Assembly: GCF_001641635.1 (NCBI RefSeq)
Contig: NZ_LUUB01000099.1
Span: forward strand, 1-43,027
Source of the DNA: Bradyrhizobium centrolobii
Lineage (GTDB): Bacteria; Pseudomonadota; Alphaproteobacteria; Rhizobiales; Xanthobacteraceae
DNA: 43,027 nt
Reading direction: 5' to 3'
In this document: piece by piece, positions 24,844 to 33,500 of the stretch
How positions within the stretch are numbered: position 1 is the stretch's first letter
How the letters are laid out: each line of letters starts with the position of its first letter
Made by a program: the position numbers and the translations under genes
The notes under the pieces: generated by a model
The model's input: only the letters and a program-made list of their open reading frames with translations
Databases searched by the model: none
What the model was told of the DNA's origin: nothing

Positions 24844-25962
24844 ATGAAAGTCGACGGCAAGCATTTTCGCAGCATCTGGCGCGAGCGCGACGGCTGGTCG
24901 GTCGGCGCGATCGACCAGCGCAGGCTGCCGCATGAATTCGTCGTCGCGCGGCTGACGTCATGTGAAGATGCGGCCACAGCTATCCGCGACATGCTGGTGC
25001 GCGGCGCGCCCTTGATCGGCGCGACCGCGGCCTATGGCATGGCGCTCGCAATGCGCGAGGACAGCTCCGATGCCGGCCTGAAGCGCGCCTACGAGGCCCT
25101 GATCGTGGCGCGGCCGACCGCGATCAATCTGAAATGGGCGCTGGACGAGATGCGCGAGACACTCGCGCCGATCGATCCGCTGGAGCGGGCGGAAGCTGCC
25201 TATGCTCGCGCCGACGAGATCGTCGAGCAGGACGTCGAGATCAACCGCGGCATCGCCGGCAACGGCTTGGCGGTGATCGAGGCGATCGCGGCGAAGAAGA
25301 AGCCGGGCGAGGTCGTCAACGTGCTGACCCATTGCAATGCGGGCTGGCTGGCGACCGTCGACTGGGGCACGGCGACCGCGCCGATCTATCTCGCGCATGA
25401 ACGCGGCATCAAGATCCATGTCTGGGTCGACGAGACCCGCCCGCGCAACCAGGGCGCCTCGCTCACCGCCTGGGAGCTCGGCCATCACGGCGTGCCGCAC
25501 ACCGTGATCCCTGACAACACCGGCGGCCACCTGATGCAGCACGGCATGGTCGACCTCGCCATCGTCGGCACCGACCGCGTCGCCGCCAATGGCGACGTCT
25601 GCAACAAGATCGGCACTTATCTCAAGGCGCTCGCCGCCCACGACAACGGCGTGCCGTTTTACGTCGCGCTGCCGTCGCCGACGATCGACTTCGCCGTCAA
25701 TGACGGCATCGGGGACATTCCGATCGAGCAGCGCAGCGGAACGGAAGTCACCGACATGACCGGCCGCACCGCCGACGGCAGGCTGGAGACGGTCCGCATC
25801 GTGCCGGAGGGCTCGCCGGTCGCGAATTATGCTTTCGACGTGACGCCCGCACGGCTCGTCACCGGCCTCATCACCGAGCGCGGCGTGCTGAAACCCGATC
25901 GCGCCTCGCTCGCCGCCGCATTCCCGGAGCGGATCACGACCGCGGCGGAGCAGGTTGGTTAA
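24844..25962 (+). CDS. mtnA: Methylthioribose-1-phosphate isomerase
   Basis: A 372-residue enzyme that converts methylthioribose-1-phosphate to methylthioribulose-1-phosphate. It is related to eIF2B subunits. The substrate loop is 'MLVRGAPLIGATAAYGMALA' at 50-69, and the catalytic residues are Cys164 (LTHCNAGWLAT) and Asp244 (IVGTDRVAANGDVCNKIGTY). The ribosome site aaaggcgga precedes the ATG. mtnP-mtnA form a two-gene operon. The later salvage genes (mtnB, C, D, K) are not in the window, so the fate of the ketose phosphate, full salvage or an aldolase shunt, is not shown here. Confidence 0.95.
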   Translation: MKVDGKHFRSIWRERDGWSVGAIDQRRLPHEFVVARLTSCEDAATAIRDMLVRGAPLIGATAAYGMALAMREDSSDAGLKRAYEALIVARPTAINLKWALDEMRETLAPIDPLERAEAAYARADEIVEQDVEINRGIAGNGLAVIEAIAAKKKPGEVVNVLTHCNAGWLATVDWGTATAPIYLAHERGIKIHVWVDETRPRNQGASLTAWELGHHGVPHTVIPDNTGGHLMQHGMVDLAIVGTDRVAANGDVCNKIGTYLKALAAHDNGVPFYVALPSPTIDFAVNDGIGDIPIEQRSGTEVTDMTGRTADGRLETVRIVPEGSPVANYAFDVTPARLVTGLITERGVLKPDRASLAAAFPERITTAAEQVG

Positions 25963-25981
25963 GCGTTATCCCGCCGCACTC

Positions 25982-26065
25982 GTCATTGCGAGGAGCGCAG
26001 CGACGAAGCAATCCAGAATCCCGCCGCGGCGACAGTCTGGATTGCTTCGCTTCGCTCGCAATGAC
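25982..26065. repeat. Palindromic repeat, family B
   Basis: Arms gtcattgcgaggagcgcagc and tcgcttcgctcgcaatgac are inverted copies with small indels. It begins 20 bases after the mtnA stop. Confidence 0.88.
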
Positions 26066-26107
26066 GAGCTTGCTGAAGCAACTTGTGACCATCTAGTTCC
26101 CTCGGCC

Positions 26108-26201
26108 CTGAGGAGCCGCGAAGCGGCGTCTCGAAGGGCGAGGGGGACGAGCGGGGCCTTCATTCTTCGAGACGCGCGTGCAGCGCGCCTCAGGATGAGG
26201 G
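26108..26201. repeat. Repeat, family E
   Basis: The start ctgaggagccgcgaagcggc plus gtctcgaagg and the end 'ttcgagacgcgcgtgcagcg' plus cgcctcaggatgaggg are inverted relative to each other, with hairpins inside each half. It lies between mtnA and the HAD gene, which converge. Confidence 0.75.
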
Positions 26202-26226
26202 ACTGGTAGTGTTGCTCGTGTCTTGA

Positions 26227-26862
26227 CTAACGGAGGCTAAGCCCCGTCGCCGCCTCGAGCTCGGCGATGGCCTGCGCGCCGCTGCCGACCTTGATCGTGG
26301 TCATGCCCATCTCGCGCGCGGGCTTGAGGTTGACGCCGAGATCGTCGAGATAGACGCAATCCTTCGGATCGACCTTCAGCGTCTCGACCATCATCTGGTA
26401 GATGCGCGGATCGGGCTTGCGCAGCCCGATCCTGGCGGACTCGATGACGTGGTCGAACAGCGCCATCACCTCGGCTACATAGAGCGTGCGCCCCGTGAGG
26501 CTGCCGATGGCGTTCGCCGGCAAATTGTTGGTGATGCAGCCGGTCTTGAATTTCGCCTTGATGCGCTTCAAGGCCTCGACCATCTCGGGGCGCAGATCGC
26601 CCTGAAGCAGCGGCAGCACATCACGTCCGCGGACCTCGGCGCCGAGCGCAAGCGATTCGGCTGCGAACAAATGATCGAAAGTGTCGATGTCGACTTCGGC
26701 GCGCTCGAACCTAGCCCAGGCATTTTCCAGATGATTGGCGGCATTGGTACGCCGGATGATGTCGGGGGGCAGTCCTCGCTCGGTCTCGAAACGAGTGAAC
26801 GCCTCGAACGGCGAGCTCGTCAACACGCCGCCAAAATCAAAGATGACCGCCTCGATCGCCAA
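26227..26862 (-). CDS. HAD-superfamily phosphatase (epoxide hydrolase N-terminal-like)
   Basis: About 211 residues. Motif I is 'AVIFDFGGVLTSSPFEAF' with nucleophile Asp9, where the usual second Asp is Gly. Motif II is 'TGCITNN', motif III is 'GLRKPDPRIYQ' with the conserved Lys, and motif IV is 'YLDDLGVNLKPAREMGM'. This pattern matches the subgroup resembling the N-terminal domain of soluble epoxide hydrolase and ACAD10. The substrate is unknown. I chose a TTG at 26862, preceded by GAGGGCGGG, because the protein family begins here. An ATG at 26946 adds 28 residues without family resemblance. The protease gene is divergent. Confidence 0.82.
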   Translation of the reverse strand: MAIEAVIFDFGGVLTSSPFEAFTRFETERGLPPDIIRRTNAANHLENAWARFERAEVDIDTFDHLFAAESLALGAEVRGRDVLPLLQGDLRPEMVEALKRIKAKFKTGCITNNLPANAIGSLTGRTLYVAEVMALFDHVIESARIGLRKPDPRIYQMMVETLKVDPKDCVYLDDLGVNLKPAREMGMTTIKVGSGAQAIAELEAATGLSLR

Positions 26863-27000
26863 TGTCCCGCCCTCGTCGATTTCGTGCCAAGATAGGCTGA
26901 CAAGACGGCTAGCACGCGGTATCGGCAAGGGCCAGTCCGAAGCCATGTCCGGTTTTCACCGATTCGACCGCCAAATGCCTTCCTATCAAGACGTGTTCCC

Positions 27001-27759
27001 ATGACAAAGATCGCGACGCTCATTGCAGCTGCGCTGCTGCTCACTGCACCCGCCCATGCCATTGTCGGCGGCGGCACGCCGCAAGCTGAGGGCGTCGCGC
27101 GTGCGGTCGTCACCATCGTCGGCTCGCGCGGAAATTTCTGCACCGGCAGCATGATCGCACCGAAGCTGGTGCTGACGGTGGCGCACTGCGTGCAGCCCGG
27201 GGCGGACTACAAGATCGTCGACTACGGGACCGATGGCAAACCGCAACTCATGAATGTCCGCACCGTCGCGATCCATCCGAACTTCAACATGCAGGCGATG
27301 CAGGCGCATCGCGCCACCGCGGACGTTGCGCTGCTGCAACTGGATATTCCACTCAAGGGAAAATCGACGGTGGCGGTCGGTGCGCCGAACGTTCCAATCC
27401 AGGTCGGCAGCCGCTTCACCATTGCCGGTATCGGCGTCACCACGCGCGGCGACGGCAAGAGCGGCGGTGTTACGCGGGTGGCCGGTCTCATCGCCACGGG
27501 CCAGCCCGGCACGCTCCAGATACGGCTGGTCGATCCTGTAACCAACGGTGTTCGCGACGGAATCGGCGCTTGCACCGGTGATTCCGGTGGCCCGGTGTTC
27601 GAGGACAAGCCGAACGGGCCGATGATCGTCGGCGTCATCAGCTGGTCGACCGGGCCGAACGGCGCCGCCGGCTGCGGCGGATTGACGGGCGTGACGCCGC
27701 TCACGCTCTATCGCGACTGGATCTTGCAGACCGCGCGGAGCTGGGGTGCGACGCTGTGA
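27001..27759 (+). CDS. Secreted trypsin-fold serine protease (S1 family)
   Basis: A 252-residue chymotrypsin-fold protease. Residues 1-20 are a signal peptide ending 'TAPAHA', directly followed by 'IVGGGTPQAEG'. The catalytic triad is His62 (LTVAHCV), Asp108 (TADVALLQLD) and Ser195 (CTGDSGGPVF). Cys47/Cys63 and Cys191/Cys225 can form the two conserved disulphides. The residue six before the Ser is Gly189, not Asp, so cleavage after Arg or Lys is unlikely and small or hydrophobic residues are more probable. No propeptide separates the signal peptide from the Ile-Val-Gly-Gly N-terminus, so the enzyme may be active on export. It acts in the periplasm or outside the cell. Confidence 0.93.
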   Translation: MTKIATLIAAALLLTAPAHAIVGGGTPQAEGVARAVVTIVGSRGNFCTGSMIAPKLVLTVAHCVQPGADYKIVDYGTDGKPQLMNVRTVAIHPNFNMQAMQAHRATADVALLQLDIPLKGKSTVAVGAPNVPIQVGSRFTIAGIGVTTRGDGKSGGVTRVAGLIATGQPGTLQIRLVDPVTNGVRDGIGACTGDSGGPVFEDKPNGPMIVGVISWSTGPNGAAGCGGLTGVTPLTLYRDWILQTARSWGATL

Positions 27760-27885
27760 TTTGATCGCGACTTGATCTATGTCATTTTGAAGCGGAAGCG
27801 CGATGGGCGACCATGCCTATCGCGGAGGAAACGCGCCGTCCGGTCAAGGACGGCCTCAAAGACAAGACAAGGCACAGAAGCAACA

Positions 27886-29388
27886 ATGAATGTCGCTGTT
27901 CGCAGTCACGCCACCACCAGACAGGCCTCAGAACATTTCGACGTGCTGATCGTCGGCGCCGGCATCTCCGGCATCGGCAGCGCCTATCACCTCACAAAAC
28001 AGCTTCCCGGCACGAGCTTCGTCATTCTGGAGACGCAGGCGACGTTCGGCGGCACCTGGATCACGCATCGCTATCCCGGCATCCGCTCCGACAGCGACCT
28101 CCACACCTTCGGCTATCGCTTCAAGCCCTGGGTCGGCCCGCCGATCGCGACCGCCGAAGAGATCCTCGCCTACATGAACGAGGTGATCGAGGACAATGAT
28201 CTCGCAAGGCACATCCGCTACGGGCACAAGATCAATTCGGCGAGCTGGTCGAGCGAGCAAAATCTCTGGACCATCGAGGCGGTGACGACCGACACCGGTG
28301 AGCCAAAGACCTTCACCGCGAACTTCCTCTGGATGTGCCAGGGCTACTACCGCCATTCCGAGGGCTATACGCCGGAATGGAAAGGCATGGACCGCTACAA
28401 GGGTCGTATCGTCCATCCGCAGACCTGGCCGGATGATCTCGATCTCTCGGGCAAGAAGGTGGTCGTGATCGGATCGGGCGCGACCGCCGCGACGCTGGTG
28501 CCGAACATCGCGGACGCCTGCGCGCATGTCACTATGCTTCAGCGCTCGCCGACCTATTTCCGGCTCGGCCGCAACGCCATCGAGATCGCGGAGGAACTGC
28601 GCAGGCTCCAGGTGGACGAAGAGTGGATCCACGAGATTGTCCGCCGCAAAATATTGTTCGAGCAGGATGCGTTCACAAAGCTCTGCGTGGCCAAGCCAGA
28701 GCAGGTCAAGAAGGAACTGATCGGCCAGATCAGCGCGGTCCTCGGTCCGGACTACGACGTCGAGACGCACTTCACGCCGAGTTACCGGCCGTGGCGGCAG
28801 CGCATCGCCTTCGTGCCCGATGCCGATCTGTTCAAGGGTATCGCCGGCGGCAAGGCGTCCGTCGTCACCGACGAGATCGAGTGCTTCGTCGAGAATGGCA
28901 TCCAGCTTAAGTCGGGCAAGCTGCTCGAGGCCGACGTCATCGTCACCGCGACCGGCTTCAACCTCGCGGCGCTCGGCGACATCGCCTTCGAGATCGATGG
29001 CCGGCCGCTCGCCTTCGGCGACACCGTTACCTATCGCGGCATGATGTTCACGGGCGTGCCGAACATGGTCTGGGTGTTCGGCTATTTCCGCGCGAGCTGG
29101 ACGCTGCGCGTCGATCTCGTCGCCGACTTCGTCTGCCGGCTCCTTGGCCATATGAAGGACAAGGGCGCGAAGAAGGTCGAGGTCAAGCTGCGCCCCGAGG
29201 ACCACAACATGCCGATCCTGCCCTGGATCGATCCGGAAAACTTCAATCCCGGTTACCTGATGCGTAACATGGACCTGTTGCCCAAGCGCGGCGACAAGCC
29301 GGAGTGGCAGCACAGCCAGGACTACTGGACCGAGAAGGACGAGATCCCGAAGACGAATCTGGACGACAAGGCGTTTGTTTACGGGTGA
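27886..29388 (+). CDS. Flavin-containing (Baeyer-Villiger type) monooxygenase
   Basis: A 500-residue FAD- and NADPH-dependent monooxygenase. The FAD Rossmann motif is 'VLIVGAGISGIGSAYHL' at 20-36 and the NADPH motif 'VVVIGSGATAATLVP' is at 192-206. Between them, 'YKGRIVHPQTWP' at 171-182 matches the Baeyer-Villiger fingerprint FxGxxxHxxxWP except for Tyr in place of Phe. Such enzymes insert oxygen next to a ketone or oxidise sulphur and nitrogen. The ATG at 27886 is the likely start, as upstream residues are basic and unlike the family. It is convergent with the response regulator gene, and a family A repeat separates them. The substrate is unknown. Confidence 0.92.
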   Translation: MNVAVRSHATTRQASEHFDVLIVGAGISGIGSAYHLTKQLPGTSFVILETQATFGGTWITHRYPGIRSDSDLHTFGYRFKPWVGPPIATAEEILAYMNEVIEDNDLARHIRYGHKINSASWSSEQNLWTIEAVTTDTGEPKTFTANFLWMCQGYYRHSEGYTPEWKGMDRYKGRIVHPQTWPDDLDLSGKKVVVIGSGATAATLVPNIADACAHVTMLQRSPTYFRLGRNAIEIAEELRRLQVDEEWIHEIVRRKILFEQDAFTKLCVAKPEQVKKELIGQISAVLGPDYDVETHFTPSYRPWRQRIAFVPDADLFKGIAGGKASVVTDEIECFVENGIQLKSGKLLEADVIVTATGFNLAALGDIAFEIDGRPLAFGDTVTYRGMMFTGVPNMVWVFGYFRASWTLRVDLVADFVCRLLGHMKDKGAKKVEVKLRPEDHNMPILPWIDPENFNPGYLMRNMDLLPKRGDKPEWQHSQDYWTEKDEIPKTNLDDKAFVYG

Positions 29389-29420
29389 CGGGGCGGCAAA
29401 TGCCCGCGGCACACTCAACT

Positions 29421-29547
29421 GTCGTCCCGGCGTAGGCCGGGACCCATAACCCCAGGGAGCAGTTTGGCGAAGACTCGTCGTTCGGTACTGCTACCGCCCA
29501 AAATCGAGAGATCACGCGGTATGGGTCCCGGCCTTCGCCGGGACGAC
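29421..29547. repeat. Palindromic repeat, family A
   Basis: It starts gtcgtcccggcgtaggccgg and ends 'cccggccttcgccgggacga' plus c. The two ends are inverted copies, and a second pair of inverted segments around 'tttggcgaagactcg' lies inside. It sits between two convergent genes. Confidence 0.88.
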
Positions 29548-29610
29548 ACCGTTGATCGGTGCAACGGCATCGCGACTCATGCGCAACCGTGTGAGGCAAA
29601 ATCAGAGCGG

Positions 29611-30534
29611 CTACGAATTCCTCCGCGTCGCATTCGCCGCAATCGCGGCCGCAGCGGTCCGATTCTCCACGCCGAGCTTGGCGTAGATCTGCTCGAGATG
29701 CTTGTCGACCGTGCGCGGGCTAAGTCCTAAAATCTGCGCGATGTCCCGGTTGGTCTTGCCCTTGGAGAGCCAGGCCAGCACCTCGCCCTCGCGGGTGGTG
29801 AGGCCGAGCTCGCTGGTGAATTCGGGCGGCGGCGATGCGCCGGCTTCCTTGGAGAGCCGCAGCAGGAATTCGTTCGGCGCGAGCTCGCCCATATAATAGA
29901 ACCGCAGCTGCGGATTTTCGGGGAGAGACGCCGCTTGCGATTTCTGGCCGCTCTTCCCCTTCGCCTGCTCCAGCCATTGCAGCAGCGAGGCCGGCAGTCC
30001 GATCTCGTCGCCGGCCTGTGTACCGTGGTGGTCCGACAACAGCTTTTGCGCCTGCGGCGTCGCCCAGAGGATGTGGCCCTGGCGGTTGACCGCAAACAGG
30101 AAACGGCCGGAGACGTCGAGCGCGGCACGCGCGCTCTGGGTCAGCCGCGCATTGCCGAGATGGACGCGAATCCGCGCCAGCATCTCCTCGATCACGATCG
30201 GCTTGGTCACATAGTCAACGCCGCCGGCGTCCAGCCCGCGTACGATGTGCTCGGTCTCGGCCAGGCCCGTCATGAAGATCACGGGAACATTGGCAAGGCC
30301 CGCATCGCGCTTCAAGCGGCGGCAGGTCTCGAACCCGTCTATGCCGGGCATCACGGCATCTAACAGCACGATGTCCGGCGTGATCTGGTCGACGATACGC
30401 ATCGCGGCTGCGCCGTCGAGCGCCACCATCACCGTCATGCCGGCGCCATCGAGCGCGTCGGTGAGCAGCCGCAGCGTCTCCGGGGAGTCGTCGACAACGA
30501 GCGCGATGTCGCGCTTTTTCGACTCAGTGCTCAT
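29611..30534 (-). CDS. Response regulator: receiver, PAS-like middle, LuxR-type HTH
   Basis: A 307-residue transcription regulator. The receiver (about 10-128) has the acid pocket 'VVDDS', phosphoacceptor Asp59 (DIVLLDAVMPG) and Lys111 (VTKPI). Residues about 140-225 look PAS-like (GRFLFAVNRQGHILWATPQA), an unusual insertion. The LuxR/NarL helix-turn-helix covers about 244-300 (LTTREGEVLAWLSKGKTNRD, then IAQILGLSPRTVDKHLEQIY). It overlaps the end of the permease-kinase gene by 11 bases, so the two are coupled and surely a cognate pair. The likely target is the divergent amide operon, inferred from position. Confidence 0.93.
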   Translation of the reverse strand: MSTESKKRDIALVVDDSPETLRLLTDALDGAGMTVMVALDGAAAMRIVDQITPDIVLLDAVMPGIDGFETCRRLKRDAGLANVPVIFMTGLAETEHIVRGLDAGGVDYVTKPIVIEEMLARIRVHLGNARLTQSARAALDVSGRFLFAVNRQGHILWATPQAQKLLSDHHGTQAGDEIGLPASLLQWLEQAKGKSGQKSQAASLPENPQLRFYYMGELAPNEFLLRLSKEAGASPPPEFTSELGLTTREGEVLAWLSKGKTNRDIAQILGLSPRTVDKHLEQIYAKLGVENRTAAAAIAANATRRNS

Positions 30535-33500
30535 ACGTATGCAACGTCTTCAATGTGGCCATGTATTGATCGAGATCGAAGCGGTCGACCAGCGACCGCA
30601 TCTGCGCGACGAAATCGGCGTGCTCGGGATGCTCGCTGCCGATCTCGTCCAGCTTCAACTGGATGCCTTTGACATAACCGATCTGGCCGAGCCCGATCAG
30701 CGCCTCGATGTGTCGCACCGGCGGCCGCGATCCGCTCTCTGGTCGCCACAGCGGTACAGTGATCTCGTCCGAGCCGTACTGCCATTCGAACTTGAGAAGC
30801 TGCCGGATCGTCTCGAGCAGCCGCGGGATGTCGATCGGCTTCATCAGATAGCCGTCATGGAAGGGCTGCGCCAGCGGCGCGCCGTGGGCTTCGAGCGCGC
30901 TCGCCGACACCATCAGGATGCGCGCCTGGTGATGGCCGTTCGCGCGCAGCGTCTCGGCCACGGTCCAGCCGTCCATGCCCGGCATGGAGATGTCGAGCAG
31001 GAACAGATCGGGCCGGCAATGCTGCGCCAGCGCCAGGCAGCCCGGGCCATCGGTGGCGCTCAGCAGGATGAAGCCGAGGGGTGTCAGCACCTCGCGCAGG
31101 AGGTCGCGATGCACGGGGTCGTCGTCTGTGATGAGGATGGTCTTGCGCGCACCGTGATAGCCGGAGACCGGTGCCTCCACCGGTGCGGTACGCCGGGGGT
31201 TGATGACCTCCGACAGCAGGATCTTGACCTTGAACGTGCTGCCGACGCCGACCTTGCTCGTGACCTTGATGTCGCCGCCCATCACGCCCGCGAGCAGCCG
31301 GCTGATGGTGAGCCCGAGTCCCGTGCCGCTCTGCGGCTGCGAAACGCCGAGCGCGCCGCGCTCGAACGGCGCGAAGATGCGTTCGAGGTCGTCGGCCTGG
31401 ATGCCGGGGCCGGTGTCGGTCACCTCGAATTCAGCGACCGGGCTGCGGTAGTGCACGACGAATTGCACGCTGCCGGTCTGGGTAAACTTGATCGCGTTGG
31501 AGATCAGGTTGATCAGCACCTGGCGCAGCCGCTTCTCGTCCGCATAGACAACGACCGGCAGTGTCGCCGGTCGCCTGAACACGAAGTCGATGCCCTTGGC
31601 GGCCGCCTGGAGGCGGAACATGCCGACGAGCTGGTCGAGGAATTCGCTCAGCCGCACCTCGTCGCGCGACAGATACAGTCGCCCCGCCTCGATCTTGGAA
31701 ATATCCAGAATGCCGTCGATCAGGCCCGAGAGGTGGTCGGCGCTGCGGCGGACGACGCGGACCTGGTCGCGCGGCTTGGTCTGCAGCGTCGCATCCTGCT
31801 CGAGGAGCTGCGCATAGCCGCTGATCGCGTTCAGCGGCGAGCGCAGCTCGTGGCTCAGGCCCACGACATAGCGGCTCTTGGCGAGGTTGGCGGATTCGGC
31901 CACTTCCTTGGCGCGCTGAAGCTCGGCGTCGGTGCGCTTGTGCGCGTCGATCTCCTGGATCAGCAGCGCCGTCTGCCGCCGCGTCTCCGCCTCCGCCGCG
32001 CGGCGGCTCTGCTGCGCCAGCACGAACAGCCAGGCCACCACCCCGATGATGATGCTGAGCGAGAAGAACACCTTCCACAGCACGTTGGAGACCAGCATGT
32101 TCTCGCCATGCACGCTCGCCGAGGTCTGGAGATAGATCAGCCCCAGCACCAGCGCGACGAGGCCGGCCGAGATCACGAACACGCCGATATAGTGGCCGAG
32201 CTGCGAATTGATCCGCTCAAAGATGGGCCGCGGCAGGATCTTGCCGAGCGTCTCGGAGAACTGTGCCTGGGCGCGCGCGTGCGGCTTGCAGAGGTCGTGG
32301 CAGCGGGCATCGAGCGAGCAGCACAGCGAGCAGATCGGCCCGGCATAGGCCGGGCAGGAGGCCATGTCCTCCGGCTCGAACGAATGCTCGCAGATACAGC
32401 ACGAGATCGCCTCGACGTTCTGCCAGCTCCGCTTCGGCTTGCGCGCGATGTAGTATTTGCCATCGGTGGCCCAGGCGATCAGCGGTGCGGTGACGAAGGC
32501 AACCGCGAGCGCCACGAAGGCCGACAGCGCCTTCGCGGTCGGCCCGAACAATCCGTAGAACGCGCTGATCGAAACGATGGTCGCGATCGTCATCGCCCCG
32601 ACACCGACCGGATTGACGTCGTAGAGATGCGCGCGCTTGAACTCGATTTGCGGCGGGCGCAAGCCCAGCGGCTTGTTGATGACGAGATCGGCGACCAGCG
32701 CGCCGACCCAGGCGATTGCGACGTTTGAATAGAGTGCCAGCGTCTGCTCCAGCGCCCTGTAGACGCCGATCTCCATCAAGAGCAGCGCCACCGTCACGTT
32801 GAACACCAGCCAGACCACGCGGCCGGGATGGCTGTGGGTCAGCCGCGAGAAGAAGTTCGACCAGGCGATCGAGCCCGCATAGGCGTTGGTGACGTTGATC
32901 TTGACCTGCGACAGGATGACGAAGGTGCCGGTCAGCGCCAGCGCGAGATCCGGCTGCGACAGCACGTAGCGGAACGCCTCGAGATACATGTTGGCGGGCT
33001 CGGCGGCCTGTTCGTTGGCGACGCCGTGGCTCAGCGCGAAATAGGCCAGGAACGAGCCGACCAACAGCTTGAGCGCGCCGAAGATGATCCAGCCCGGTCC
33101 GGCGCTGAGCAGGGCGATCCACCATGAGGTCCGCGAGGTGCGGCGGTCGCGCGGCAGGAAGCGCAGGAAGTCGACCTGCTCGCCGATCTGCGCCACCAGC
33201 GAGAACACCACGGAGGACGCGGTCCCGAACAGCAGCAGATCGAGATGGCCGCCGGGATCGCCATGCTCGCCGGCGAATTTCCGCCACTCGGTGAATGAAT
33301 GCGGATTGGCCCAGGCGATCGCCAGGAAGGGGAGGACGTGCAGGATGATCCAGAGCGGCTGCGTCCACAGCTGGAAGCGGCTGATCAGGGTGATGCCGTA
33401 GGTCACCAGCGGGATGATGACGATGGCGCTGATGAGATAGCCGAGCGGGCGCGGAATGCCGAAGCACATCTCCAGCGCGGCCGCCAGAATGACCGCTTCG

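Noticed and set aside
26863..26946. N-terminal extension of the HAD phosphatase from an upstream ATG
   Set aside because: The 28 extra residues do not resemble the family, and a TTG with a good ribosome site lies exactly at the family's start.
30245..32728. Long plus-strand frame opposite the permease-kinase gene
   Set aside because: Low-complexity composition and no motifs, with clear kinase motifs on the opposite strand.
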